Assembly: GCA_965218045.1 (NCBI GenBank)
Contig: CBDCJX010000009.1
Location: 714,929-778,928, forward strand
DNA: 64,000 bases
From: CAVRCA01 sp965218045
Lineage (GTDB): Bacteria; Pseudomonadota; Alphaproteobacteria; Acetobacterales; Acetobacteraceae
Direction: 5' to 3'
Part shown: positions 23,988 to 32,709 of the stretch, one piece after another
How positions within the stretch are numbered: the first letter of the stretch is position 1
Layout of the letters: the number at the start of each line of letters is the position of its first letter
Notes under the pieces: model-generated
Told to the model about the DNA's origin: nothing
The model's database searches: none
Seen by the model: the letters and a program-made list of their open reading frames with translations, nothing else
Made by a program: the position numbers and the translations under genes

Positions 23988-25607
23988 ATGAAGACAGTCC
24001 TCCTCACCGTCATCGCGGTGATCCTGGCGGCCGTCATCGCCGGGGCCGCGATCGTCTATTCCGGCGCCTACAACGTGGCGGCTACCGAGCCGCATTGGGA
24101 GGTTACATACTGGCTCCTGAACGCCGCTCGCACGCGCTCAATCGAGGCGCACGCCGGCGGCATCGCGGTTCCGGCCCGGTTCGACGACCAGTCCAGGATC
24201 GTTTCCGCGGCAGGCCACTTCGCCGAGCATTGTGCCGTGTGCCACGGCACGCCTGGAGGTGACAAAGGCGAGCTCGGGGCCGGCATGTATCCGCAGCCGC
24301 CGGACCTGACGAACGTGAGCCAGCGCTTCAGCCCGGCACAACTGTTCTGGATCCTCAAGCACGGCATCAAGATGAGCGGAATGCCGTCGATGGAAGACGA
24401 TGGCGACGACATGCTGTGGTCGACCGTCGGTTTGCTCGAAAAGCTGCCCGGCATGAGCCACGACGATTTCGAGCGTCTGCGCGTGGCCTCGCAGGCCCAT
24501 GGTGAAGACGATCACCACCACGATCACCACACCGAGGGACATTGGGATGCCCGAGAGCCGCGTAGCATCCGCGAAGCTGATCGCGGCCCCGCTGACCCGG
24601 CGGCGTGTCGTGCAAGGCGCGGCGGCGGCGGGCGGTCTGGCCGGTGCGGCTGGAACGATGCGGCCGGGCACGGCGCTGGCTTTCGCCGAGCGAATGCCGG
24701 TGCTCAGCGGCAACCTGTTCGACCTGACCCTGGGGCCGAGTGCCGTGAACATCACCGGGCGGAACGCCACGGCGACGGCGTTCAACGCCTCGCTGCCGGG
24801 CCCGATCCTGCGTTGGCGCGAGGGCGACACCGTGACCCTGCGCGTCACCAATCGGCTCGCCGAGACGACCTCGGTCCACTGGCACGGCATCATCTCGACG
24901 GCGAACATGGATGGGGTGCCCGGGCTCAGCTTCGGCGGCATCCATCCCGGCGAGACCTTCGTCTTCCGCATCCCGGTGCGCCAGAGCGGCACCTATTGGT
25001 ATCACAGCCACTCGATGTACCAGGAGCAGACGGGAGCCTACGGCCCGATCGTCATCGAGCCGCGCGCCGGCTACCCGCAACGTTTCGATCGCGACTACGT
25101 GGTCCAGCTGTCCGACTGGTCGGATACCAGCCCCGCGCGGATCGTCAGCAATCTCAAGATGCAGAGCGGCTACTACAACTTCCATCAGCGCACGGTCGGC
25201 AGTTTCGTCGCCGAGGCGCGCGACAAGGGCCTGGGCGCCACCATTGTCGATCGCCTGGCATGGGGCCGGATGCGCATGGTTTGCGTCGGCAATTCCTGCG
25301 CGCATCGACGCGGTGCTCGCCGGTATGCCGGGGACGGCGAGGTTGGGCATGCTCGACCACACGGGTTCGATCGGCCTTCGACCGCATGCTTGCCGATATG
25401 GACCGGGCGCGTCGGGACGCTCGAAACGCCGTCGACACCTCAGCGGGGGGTGAACCGGCTGACCCACCCCGCGTGCTCAGCATGAAGCACTCGTCCCCCG
25501 TTGCGAGGATCACACGACGTCGTTCGCCGGACGGGGGCAATCCATTGGTCGTCATCCGTATCGTCACCAACCTGCTGCAACCTCCTGACTTGAGAGTCGC
25601 GCCATGA
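23988..25607 (+). CDS. c-type cytochrome whose frame has no stop after the haem domain
   Basis: The first 185 or so residues are a convincing membrane-anchored cytochrome c: a hydrophobic anchor (residues 4-23), AHFAEHCAVCHGTPG with CAVCH at 82-86, FWILKHGIKMSGMPSMED supplying the Met ligand, LLEKLPGMSHDDFERL, and a His-rich tail (GEDDHHHDHH). Beyond about 24546 the frame stays open only as the Arg/Gly-rich shadow of the next gene, ending in a TGA that overlaps the copA ATG. So the ORF would add over 300 meaningless residues. I infer loss of the native stop by a frameshift near the His-rich tail. By context it would pass electrons in a periplasmic copper-related redox pathway. Confidence 0.6.
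   Translation: MKTVLLTVIAVILAAVIAGAAIVYSGAYNVAATEPHWEVTYWLLNAARTRSIEAHAGGIAVPARFDDQSRIVSAAGHFAEHCAVCHGTPGGDKGELGAGMYPQPPDLTNVSQRFSPAQLFWILKHGIKMSGMPSMEDDGDDMLWSTVGLLEKLPGMSHDDFERLRVASQAHGEDDHHHDHHTEGHWDAREPRSIREADRGPADPAACRARRGGGGRSGRCGWNDAAGHGAGFRRANAGAQRQPVRPDPGAECREHHRAERHGDGVQRLAAGPDPALARGRHRDPARHQSARRDDLGPLARHHLDGEHGWGARAQLRRHPSRRDLRLPHPGAPERHLLVSQPLDVPGADGSLRPDRHRAARRLPATFRSRLRGPAVRLVGYQPRADRQQSQDAERLLQLPSAHGRQFRRRGARQGPGRHHCRSPGMGPDAHGLRRQFLRASTRCSPVCRGRRGWACSTTRVRSAFDRMLADMDRARRDARNAVDTSAGGEPADPPRVLSMKHSSPVARITRRRSPDGGNPLVVIRIVTNLLQPPDLRVAP
24547..25485 (+). pseudogene. Truncated CopA-type multicopper oxidase
   Basis: The first 245 residues are close to the intact copA next door: a Tat signal (TRRRVVQGAAAAGG), SVHWHGII with the first copper ligands, GTYWYHSHSMYQEQ, and SGYYNFHQRTVGSFVAEARD. 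Similarity stops abruptly at GRMRM (about 25278), where copA continues with DPSGINQ; the remaining residues are unrelated. The second and third cupredoxin domains and the C-terminal copper ligands are absent. It looks like a tandem duplicate of copA that lost its 3' part. The start ATG at 24547 is chosen for the Tat signal; an earlier in-frame ATG at 24499 exists. Confidence 0.75.
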
Positions 25608-27403
25608 GCACGTTCACGCAGATCGCCAATCTTCCCCGCCGCCGCTTCGTGCAGGGCGCCGCCGCGCTCGGGGCGGGCGCGGCGCTCGGATGGCCGGGTT
25701 GCGCCGGCGCCGTCGAGGCCGGCATCGGCGGACCGCCGGTGCTGCGCGGCAACCGCTTCGACCTGCGGCTCGATCGCATCGCCATCAACAAGACCGGCGC
25801 GCAAGACTGGGCCAACGCGATCAACGGTAGCGTGCCCGGCCCGGTGCTGCGCTGGCGGCAGGGCGACGTGGTCACCCTCAACGTGACCAACAACCTGCCC
25901 GAGATGACCGGCGTGCATTGGCACGGCATCATCCTGCCCAACCCGATGGACGGGGTGCCCGGCATGGAGTTCCCCGGCATCCAGCCGGGCGAGACCTTCA
26001 CCTATCGCTTCCCGGTCGTGCAAAGCGGCACCTACTGGTATCACAGCCACATGGGCTACCAGGAGCAGAAGGGCGTCTACGGTGCCCTGGTCATCGAGCC
26101 CGACGGCGAGCCGCTGATCAAGTCGGAGCGCGACTACACCGTAGTGCTGAGCGACTGGATGGATGGCTCGCCGCTGCTCGTTCAGAACAACCTCAAGCAG
26201 ATGAGCGACTACTACAACTTCAATCGCCGCACGCTCGGCACTTTCGTCGCCGACGTGCAGCAGAGCGGCTTCGGCACGACGGCGAAGGAACGCTGGCGCT
26301 GGGCCGACATGCGCATGGACCCGAGCGGCATCAACCAGCCGACCGGAGCGCTGTTCACCTACCTGATCAACGGCGTGCCACCGTCCGGCAACTGGACCGG
26401 ATTGTTCCGGCCGGGCGAGCGCGTGCGGCTGCGCTTCATCAACACCTCGGCGCAGACGTTCTACGACGTCAGCATTCCGGGCCTGACGATGGACGTGGTG
26501 CACGTGCACGGCAATGACGTGGTCCCGGTGCCGGTCGATCAGTTCCGCATCGGCGTGGCCGAGACCTACGACGTGATCGTGCAGCCGCGCGAGGACCGCG
26601 CCTACACCATCTTCGCCCAGAGCCTGAGCCGCAGCGGCTACGCTCGCGGCACCCTGGCGCCGCGGGCCGGGATGTCGGCGCCGATCCCGCCGATGGACGC
26701 CGCGCCAATGCGTTCCATGGCCGACATGGGCATGGCGATGATGCCCGCCCAGGTGGCCGCGTCCCACCCCGACCGCACCCGGATCGACGGGATCATGCCG
26801 TCGATGCACGGCGTGACGGCGGCGCAGAAATCCCGACGCGTCGGCGAGCAGCCCAAGGTGGAGGTGCCGCCCGAGACCCGCGCCCTCAAGCCCGGCGTCG
26901 AGCAGCAATACGTGCTCGACACCGCGTTCGCCCGCCTCGACCTGCCGGGTGACGGGCTCGACCATCTGGTGGGCCGCCGTCGCATCCTGACCTACGCCGA
27001 CCTGCGCTCGGTGCATCCCGGAGTGGACCGGCGGCCGCCGACGCGGGAGATCGTGTTGACCCTGACCGGCAACATGGGCCGTTTCATCTGGGGCTTCGAC
27101 GGTCACAAGTTCTCCGAGGTCGGGCCGATCGACGTGACCTTGGGCGAGCGGTTCCGCCTGCGCTTCGTCAACAGCACCATGATGACGCACCCGATCCACT
27201 TGCACGGCATGTGGATGGAGCTGGAGAACGGCCAGGGCGATCACCTGCCCTACCTGCACACCATCAGCGTCAAGCCGGCCGAGAATGTGAGCCTGCTGGT
27301 CACGCCGCTCGCCACCGGGCAATGGCCGCTGCATTGCCATCTGCTGTATCACTTCGAGGCCGGCATGTTTCGCGCATTGCGTGTGCTGCCGAAGTCGGCC
27401 TGA
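25604..27403 (+). CDS. copA: Multicopper oxidase, copper resistance protein CopA
   Basis: A 599-residue periplasmic oxidase. It has a Tat signal (LPRRRFVQGAAALGAG) and three cupredoxin domains with all copper-binding motifs: HWHG at 105-108, HSH at 147-149, HPIHLHGMW near residue 527 and HCHLLYHFEAGMF near 576. A Met-rich stretch around residues 350-385 (MRSMADMGMAMM) fits copper binding in CopA/PcoA proteins. It oxidises Cu(I) and sequesters copper in the periplasm. The ATG overlaps the stop of the cytochrome frame, and copB begins two bases after its stop, so copA-copB is a unit. Confidence 0.94.
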   Translation: MSTFTQIANLPRRRFVQGAAALGAGAALGWPGCAGAVEAGIGGPPVLRGNRFDLRLDRIAINKTGAQDWANAINGSVPGPVLRWRQGDVVTLNVTNNLPEMTGVHWHGIILPNPMDGVPGMEFPGIQPGETFTYRFPVVQSGTYWYHSHMGYQEQKGVYGALVIEPDGEPLIKSERDYTVVLSDWMDGSPLLVQNNLKQMSDYYNFNRRTLGTFVADVQQSGFGTTAKERWRWADMRMDPSGINQPTGALFTYLINGVPPSGNWTGLFRPGERVRLRFINTSAQTFYDVSIPGLTMDVVHVHGNDVVPVPVDQFRIGVAETYDVIVQPREDRAYTIFAQSLSRSGYARGTLAPRAGMSAPIPPMDAAPMRSMADMGMAMMPAQVAASHPDRTRIDGIMPSMHGVTAAQKSRRVGEQPKVEVPPETRALKPGVEQQYVLDTAFARLDLPGDGLDHLVGRRRILTYADLRSVHPGVDRRPPTREIVLTLTGNMGRFIWGFDGHKFSEVGPIDVTLGERFRLRFVNSTMMTHPIHLHGMWMELENGQGDHLPYLHTISVKPAENVSLLVTPLATGQWPLHCHLLYHFEAGMFRALRVLPKSA

Positions 27404-27404
27404 G

Positions 27405-28196
27405 ATGCGCGCCGGGTTCAGCGCGTTGGTCGGCGCGGTGTTGGTCGCGCTGGCCTCGCCGGTGCAGGCGCAGCTGTTCGATGCAAGCCGGTTCTTCGGC
27501 TCCGGCCTCGGCTCCAGCACACTGCAAGGCGCCACGCCGTACGGCAACCTGATCCCGGATGACCGGGTGTACATCCACGGCTTGTTCGACCAGCTCGAGG
27601 GCCGCTTCGGCAACGGTGCCTATCTGCGTTGGGACGGCCAGGCGTGGATCGGCAACGACTACAACAAGCTGTGGCTCAAGTCGGAGGGCCGCTACAACCC
27701 GAGCAACCGCGGTCGGATGGAGGACGGCGACCATGAGCTGCTGTACGACCGGCCGGTCAGCCGCTATTTCGACGTGCAGGCCGGTGTACGCGTCGATCTC
27801 GACAGCGGCACGACGCGGACTTGGGGCGCGCTCGGCGTGCAAGGCTTGGCGATCGGTTTCTGGAACGTGCAGGCCACGCTCTACGCCAGCAACCAAGGCC
27901 ACGACGCGCTGCGCACCAACGCGTCGTACGATCTGTATCTGACCCAGCGCGTGGTGCTGCAGCCGCAGTTCGAGACCAACTGGTACACCAAGGAGGATCG
28001 CGGTCGCGGCGTCGGCCCCGGGCTGTCGGACATCGATACCGGGCTGCGACTGCGCTACGACATCACGCGCAAGCTCGCGCCTTATATCGGCGTCGCCTAC
28101 CAGCACCGTTTCGGCGCCACCGCACGCATGGCGCGCGAGGAAGGCGGCCAGGCCGACGACGTGCGCTTCCTGCTGGGCCTGCGAAGCTGGTTCTGA
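27405..28196 (+). CDS. copB: Copper resistance outer membrane protein CopB
   Basis: A 263-residue outer-membrane beta-barrel of the CopB/PcoB family. It has a cleavable signal peptide (LVGAVLVALASPVQAQ) and family segments RVYIHGLFDQLEGRFGNG, KLWLKSEGRYNPSNRG, ELLYDRPVSRYFDVQAGVR, VLQPQFETNWYTKED and the terminal FLLGLRSWF with an aromatic last residue, as expected for barrel assembly. The Met/His-rich N-terminal region found in many CopB proteins is missing, so this is the short form. It follows copA directly. Confidence 0.92.
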   Translation: MRAGFSALVGAVLVALASPVQAQLFDASRFFGSGLGSSTLQGATPYGNLIPDDRVYIHGLFDQLEGRFGNGAYLRWDGQAWIGNDYNKLWLKSEGRYNPSNRGRMEDGDHELLYDRPVSRYFDVQAGVRVDLDSGTTRTWGALGVQGLAIGFWNVQATLYASNQGHDALRTNASYDLYLTQRVVLQPQFETNWYTKEDRGRGVGPGLSDIDTGLRLRYDITRKLAPYIGVAYQHRFGATARMAREEGGQADDVRFLLGLRSWF

Positions 28197-28371
28197 GCAT
28201 GGCTGGTGCTGGCCCCGATGCTGCTGACCGGCCTTTCCGGCCGGCGTCTTGCCGTGTCTGTTGACCGGAACACGCGGCAAGGCTCGCCGCAACCGCCAGC
28301 GAGAAAGTCGACCCCTTAAGGTTTGCGAGGCCCATATTCGATATCATCGGCAACATTCCCGTACGCCTGTG

Positions 28372-28986
28372 TCAACTCGGCCGCGCCCGTCCCTCGAACA
28401 ACAACGTGTGCGTCTTCGGCCCCGCAACGCGCGAAGTCGCGAGCGTGTCCAGCCGGAAGCCGTTGCGCGTGAGCAGGGACGGGATGGCGCGGTTCAGGTG
28501 GCAGCCGCCGGCGACTCGGCTCCAAATCGGGTCGAGCCGGTCCTGCCAGCGGGCGATCCCCGGTTCCGGCGCGCGCCCATGCTCGACGAACCGCAGCGCC
28601 CCACCGGGCCGCAGCACGCGACGGGCTTCGGCGATGGCACGGTCCGCGTCCGGGATGGTACAGAGCGACCAGGTGGTGACCACGGTGTCGAAGGCGCCAT
28701 CCTCAAACGCGAGTGCCTCGGCCGAGCCTTCCATCAATGCGACGGGCACGTGGGCCTGGTTGGCGGCATGGCGGGCGCGATTGAGCAGCGCGGCGGACGG
28801 ATCGACGCCGACCACCTCGTGAACCTCCGCACCGTAGAGCGGCAGATTGAGGCCGGAGCCGATGCCGATCTCCAGCACCCGCCCTTTCGCCGCGCCGACG
28901 GTCCGGGCACGGAACGGACGCAGCACTTCCTGCCGCATCGCCGCGTGCAGCAGCCATGGCAGGACATGGCGCGCGTAGAAGCTCAC
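28372..28986 (-). CDS. Class I SAM-dependent methyltransferase
   Basis: A 204-residue methyltransferase. The SAM site is VLEIGIGSGLNLPLYG, then VVGVDPSAALL, EGSAEALAFEDGAFDTVVTT and the post-motif EARRVLRPGGALRFVEHG, which matches the Methyltransf_11 group. The substrate is unknown. It starts with GTG overlapping the stop of the DsbD-like gene (GTGA), so the two are translationally coupled. The longer in-frame ORF upstream is the shadow of that gene. Confidence 0.85.
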   Translation of the reverse strand: MSFYARHVLPWLLHAAMRQEVLRPFRARTVGAAKGRVLEIGIGSGLNLPLYGAEVHEVVGVDPSAALLNRARHAANQAHVPVALMEGSAEALAFEDGAFDTVVTTWSLCTIPDADRAIAEARRVLRPGGALRFVEHGRAPEPGIARWQDRLDPIWSRVAGGCHLNRAIPSLLTRNGFRLDTLATSRVAGPKTHTLLFEGRARPS

Positions 28987-31115
28987 CGCTCCACCTGCTT
29001 CGCGGCTACAGGACCGGCGGGACCCGCAGCCTGCGTCATGGCATCGAGCACCGCCGTCGCAGAGAGCAGTTCCGGCAGGGGCACGCCCTCCGGGCGTCCG
29101 GGGCCATACACCACGTCGAGCGGCACGCCATAGCGGCCGAAGCTTTGCAGGTAAGCGGTGACCCGCGGCTCTGGCCGGGTCCAGTCGGCGCGCATCGCAA
29201 CCGTCCCGAGGGACCTGAGCCAGTCGGCGACCGGGGCACGGTCGAGCACCGCCGCCTCGTTCACCTTGCAGGTCAGGCACCAGGCAGCGGTCACGTCCAC
29301 GAATACGAGCCTACCGTCGGCGACCTCGCGCCGGATCGCCGCCGCGTCGAAGGGCCGCCACGGCACCGCTTGCCCGGCGCTCGAGACCACCGGCGGCGCG
29401 GGCGGCGATGCGAGCGAGGGAACCAACACGGCCGCCGCTACCAGCGTCAGCGTAGCAATGGTCGCGACACGCTTGGTGGCGATACGCCGTCCCGGACGTA
29501 TACTCCGGGCGCGTAGCGCGAGCATGCCGACGATCCCGGCGAGCGCCGCAGCCGTGATCGTCGACGCTATCGGGCCGGACACCTGGACCAGCACCCAAAT
29601 CAGCCAGATCGCAGTGCCCGCGAGCGCCACCCCCAAGGCGCGCCGCAACCAGTCCATCCACGGTCCTGGACGAGGCAGCAACCGCACGAAGCCTGGCGCC
29701 GCGGCGACGGCTAACAGCGGGGCGGCCATACCCAGGCCGAGTGCTGCGAACACCAACACGATCTCTCCCGACCCCCGCGCCAGCGCGAAGCCCACCGCCG
29801 TTCCGACGAACGGGGCCGAGCAGGATGTTGCCATCACGGTCGCGAAGGCACCCGCGAGAAACGCGTCCACCATCGCATGGCGGGATCGGAGGTTCGCGGC
29901 ACCCCCCGCGAGGCCGGGCAGATCGACCGGCAACAGGCCCCAAAGACTCGCGGCGAACAGCGTGGTGACCGCGGCCATTCCGGCCAGGAACCACGGTTGC
30001 TGGAACTGAATACCCCAGCCGACGGCGGCCCCGGCCAGCTTGAGGCCAGCCAGCACGGCCGCAATGGCCAGGAAGGAGGCAACGACGCCGGCGGCGGTTG
30101 CGAGCAGTCCCAACCGCACCCCGCGCCGCTCGCCCCCGGCATAGCTCGCCACAGCCAGCAGCTTGAGCGAGAGCACGGGCAGCACACAGGGCATGGCGTT
30201 CAGTATCAGACCCCCCAGCAGCGCCACGGCGAGCATCGCCGATAGCGCCCCGAACCCGTCGCTTCCGGCGGACGGAGCCGCCCCCACTGCCGGCGTTGCC
30301 GTGAACTCGGCCGACCGCGCGCCGTCCACGACGGTAAAGGTCAATGGCCGCCCATCGACCACCTTGGCGGTCGTGCCCGGGATAGCCGTGACGAGTGTGA
30401 CGGCCCGCCGGCCCGATTGGACCGCCACCAAGGGCCGTGGCGTGGCTTGCGGGACGCCCTCCACGAACAGGTCCGGCGTGCGGAACGGCCCGGCATCGCT
30501 TGCGAGCGCAACGGCAAGCGATGGTGCGTCCTGGCCCACGCCGGAAACGGTTGCTGACAGCAGACGCAGGCCCGCACTCGCCAGCGGACCAGGCACCTTG
30601 GCGGCGGCCGCGGCAATCAGCGGCGCCTCCGCGCCCGGCAGGGCGAGACCCGCCGGCAGCGCGAGATCAAGGCTCGCGTGATAGGGAATGCAGACCTGGT
30701 TGCAGCTCGCGTAGTCCACCTCCGCGTGTAGTCGCAGAGGCTCGCCGGGCCGCGTGAGGGTGAGCGTGACCGGCAGCACGACACGGTCGAGATAAACGTT
30801 GTTCTCCAGCCGGTCGATGCTCAGCCGGCGCGGCGCGGGCCAGGCAATCTCCGCCTTGGACAGGTTGCGGGACCCGCTCCAGTCGGCGGTGGTCGCGAGC
30901 CCAGCGTCACCCGGAGTGCGCCAGTAGGTGTGCCAGCCAGGGGCCAAGCGGAGCTCGATGGCGGCGTCGAGGCGGGTGCCCGACCCGGTCGCGTCGATCG
31001 CGGTGATCAGTCGTGCCGAGCCTCGAGCGTCTCCCACCCAGGCCGTGGCCGCCGCCTGCGCCCACACCGGAACAAGAATGAGGCAAACGGCGAGGATCAG
31101 GCGTGCCAGGGTCAT
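28983..31115 (-). CDS. ScsB/DsbD-like protein-disulfide reductase
   Basis: A 710-residue inner-membrane thiol-electron carrier. Order: signal peptide, periplasmic domain with the Cys pair in ASCNQVCIPYH near residue 138, a multi-helix DsbD core with NAMPCVLPVLSLK and SCSAPFVGTAVGFA carrying the membrane cysteines, and a C-terminal thioredoxin domain with AAWCLTCKVNE. The longer N-terminal domain (HTYWRTPGDAGL, EIAWPAPRRL) is typical of ScsB, the suppressor-of-copper-sensitivity branch of DsbD. It passes reducing power from cytoplasmic thioredoxin to periplasmic targets. Placement beside copA/copB agrees with protection of thiols against copper. It overlaps the small membrane protein gene at its start (ATGA). 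Confidence 0.9.
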   Translation of the reverse strand: MTLARLILAVCLILVPVWAQAAATAWVGDARGSARLITAIDATGSGTRLDAAIELRLAPGWHTYWRTPGDAGLATTADWSGSRNLSKAEIAWPAPRRLSIDRLENNVYLDRVVLPVTLTLTRPGEPLRLHAEVDYASCNQVCIPYHASLDLALPAGLALPGAEAPLIAAAAAKVPGPLASAGLRLLSATVSGVGQDAPSLAVALASDAGPFRTPDLFVEGVPQATPRPLVAVQSGRRAVTLVTAIPGTTAKVVDGRPLTFTVVDGARSAEFTATPAVGAAPSAGSDGFGALSAMLAVALLGGLILNAMPCVLPVLSLKLLAVASYAGGERRGVRLGLLATAAGVVASFLAIAAVLAGLKLAGAAVGWGIQFQQPWFLAGMAAVTTLFAASLWGLLPVDLPGLAGGAANLRSRHAMVDAFLAGAFATVMATSCSAPFVGTAVGFALARGSGEIVLVFAALGLGMAAPLLAVAAAPGFVRLLPRPGPWMDWLRRALGVALAGTAIWLIWVLVQVSGPIASTITAAALAGIVGMLALRARSIRPGRRIATKRVATIATLTLVAAAVLVPSLASPPAPPVVSSAGQAVPWRPFDAAAIRREVADGRLVFVDVTAAWCLTCKVNEAAVLDRAPVADWLRSLGTVAMRADWTRPEPRVTAYLQSFGRYGVPLDVVYGPGRPEGVPLPELLSATAVLDAMTQAAGPAGPVAAKQVER

Positions 31116-31381
31116 GACGCGAGCTTGGTGGAGTCTTCGATCCGCTGGTTGCCCGCCGCGGGCGTTCCCTCGGCAATCGCCATGTTGGCAACGCCCGGTC
31201 TCGCGCAGCCGCCGTCACGTCCCTTCATGCAGAAGCCGGCGCCCAGCATACTCGCTCCGAGCAGCGCGAGGGCAGCCCCGCCGAACACCAGCTGCCGGCG
31301 GGCACGCAGCCAGATGACGACCGGGAGCTGGTGGAGGCTTGGTTCGGATAAGGTCCGGGCTCTCTCAGCGACTGTTGCCAT
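31112..31381 (-). CDS. Small membrane protein in the ScsB-like operon, unknown
   Basis: An 89-residue protein I do not recognise. One hydrophobic segment (about residues 32-50, LVFGGAALALLGASMLGAG) is followed by GFCMKGRDGGCARPG with two cysteines nine residues apart. With an Arg-rich N-terminal side, the Cys part should be periplasmic. It lies between the DUF411 gene (12 bases upstream) and the ScsB-like gene (overlap of four), so it is probably cotranscribed with them. A role as a redox partner or copper carrier is only a guess from context. Confidence 0.65.
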   Translation of the reverse strand: MATVAERARTLSEPSLHQLPVVIWLRARRQLVFGGAALALLGASMLGAGFCMKGRDGGCARPGVANMAIAEGTPAAGNQRIEDSTKLAS

Positions 31382-31393
31382 GGATGCCGCCCT

Positions 31394-31840
31394 TCACTGC
31401 ACGTCGTACACGGTGGGCGCGCCACCCGACTTGGCGATCGCGTAGACCTTCAGCGGCTCGAGCTTGGGACCGGGCATGCCGGGAGTGCCGGAACGCATGC
31501 CCGGCAATGTGATGGCGGCGGTATCCGGCCGCTCGGCCAGCAGCTTGCGGATCATCGAGGCCTGAACGTGACCCTCGACCACATAGCCATCGACCTGGAT
31601 CAGGTGGCAGCCCCGCAGGTGCTCGGGCACGCCGGCGAGACGGCTCATCTGGTCGAGGTTGTTGGTCGGCCTCACCGCGACGTCGAATCCCTGCTGCCGG
31701 AGATATTCGGCGTGCCCCTCGCAGCAATCGTATTGCGGGTTCTTGAACAGCACCGCGCGCGTGCTGGCGGCGAGAGCGGGGAGCGGCAGCGCCGCTGCGG
31801 CGAGGACGGCGCCAAGTTGGCGGCGGGTCAGACGGTTCAT
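31394..31840 (-). CDS. DUF411 domain protein, copper-linked
   Basis: A 148-residue exported protein with a signal peptide (LGAVLAAAALPLPALAAS). The DUF411 body reads AVLFKNPQYDCCEGHAEYL, GVPEHLRGCHLIQVDGYVVE and ITLPGMRSGTPGMPG, matching the family, whose members are usually next to copper resistance genes and thought to bind metal. The usual CxCC at the N-terminus has become YDCC here, so the first Cys is lost. The ATG at 31840 has AGGAG seven bases upstream. The same frame is open further upstream through a multicopper oxidase fragment (31841-32305). Confidence 0.85.
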   Translation of the reverse strand: MNRLTRRQLGAVLAAAALPLPALAASTRAVLFKNPQYDCCEGHAEYLRQQGFDVAVRPTNNLDQMSRLAGVPEHLRGCHLIQVDGYVVEGHVQASMIRKLLAERPDTAAITLPGMRSGTPGMPGPKLEPLKVYAIAKSGGAPTVYDVQ

Positions 31841-32305
31841 TCTCGGTCTCCTGGGAGAGTGATGGATTCGGGCGACGCGCAGCCCGGTCATCAGCCCGGC
31901 CGTCTGATGGTCCATCACGTGGCAATGCAGCATCCAGTCACCCGGGTTGTCGGCGACGAACGCGACCTCGACGACCTCGCGGGGTGCGACAAGGACGGTG
32001 TCACTCCAGACCTCATGCGGCACCGGCGCGCCGTTGCGGGCGAGCACCTTGAAGCTGTGCCCGTGTAGGTGCATCGGGTGCCACCAGGCGGTCTCGTTGC
32101 GGAACGTGAGCCTGATGGTCCGGCCTCGGGCAAGGGTCAACATTGGCGGCATGTCGTCCGGGCTATCGCCGGTCATGGAGGAGCCACTGATAGCCCAGAG
32201 CGCATCGCCTCGCATCATCTCCATGCCGCCCATCCCGGGGCCCCGCATCATGCCGCGACCCATCACGCCGCGATCACCGCCGCTCATCATGCCCATGCCG
32301 CTCAT
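31841..32305 (-). pseudogene. C-terminal multicopper oxidase fragment in frame with DUF411
   Basis: About 155 codons encode a Met/Gly-rich lead (MSGMGMMSGGDRGVMGRG) and then the last cupredoxin domain of a multicopper oxidase: WWHPMHLHGHSFKVLARNG and WMLHCHVMDHQTAGLMTGL carry the expected type 1/2/3 copper ligands. The first two domains and any signal peptide are absent, with a stop ten codons upstream of the first Met. The usual stop after the MTGLRV end is also missing, so the frame runs directly into the DUF411 gene. The HLHGHSF form differs from the HLHGMW of copA, so it comes from a different, CueO-like oxidase. Confidence 0.7.
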
Positions 32306-32709
32306 CCCGCCGCCCTGCCAGGTGGCCGGCGCCCATCAGCGGCACACGCACTCGTGAGCTGCCGACGCCCGAGCGCCGGCGCGGAGAGTTTTGGATTGAT
32401 CGTCATGGCCTGCCCAGCCATTCGAAAAGATCTCTTCCGGCCAACCCGTGCCGGTGTGACCCAGTCAGCCGTCTCCAGCCATGGTCCGCCGTGCCGCCAG
32501 CATCCCATGCGGAGGCCGAGCGGGAAGCGGAAATGCAGCCAGGCGGCTGGCTGATGATCTCGGCTGGGAACCGATATCCGGCGTAGCGGGAGCGGGCGGC
32601 TGTCGTCATCCCACCCAACTATCCGCCCGAACCCCTTCTAGCACACCAGGCGGCCCCCAACCTGACGGTGCCACCCAATGCGCAGGCCCCGCCGCGCCTC
32701 GCTGACGAA
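32306..32709. other. Intergenic region, nothing recognised
   Basis: About 400 bases between the oxidase fragment and the acyl-CoA dehydrogenase. Short frames on both strands have no recognisable content. The lost N-terminal part of the oxidase at 31841-32305 would have been here, but I see no residual copper-site motifs. Confidence 0.5.

Noticed and set aside
25278..25603. A DUF305-like fragment (FDRMLADMDRARRDARNAVD) after the truncated oxidase
   Set aside because: The resemblance is short, lacks the HHQGA metal-binding motif of DUF305, and lies in the shadow-prone cytochrome frame.
25154..27613. An 819-codon open frame on the minus strand opposite copA
   Set aside because: The composition is His/Arg/Asp-rich with no domain, and copA on the other strand is complete with all copper ligands. 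It is a G+C-driven shadow.
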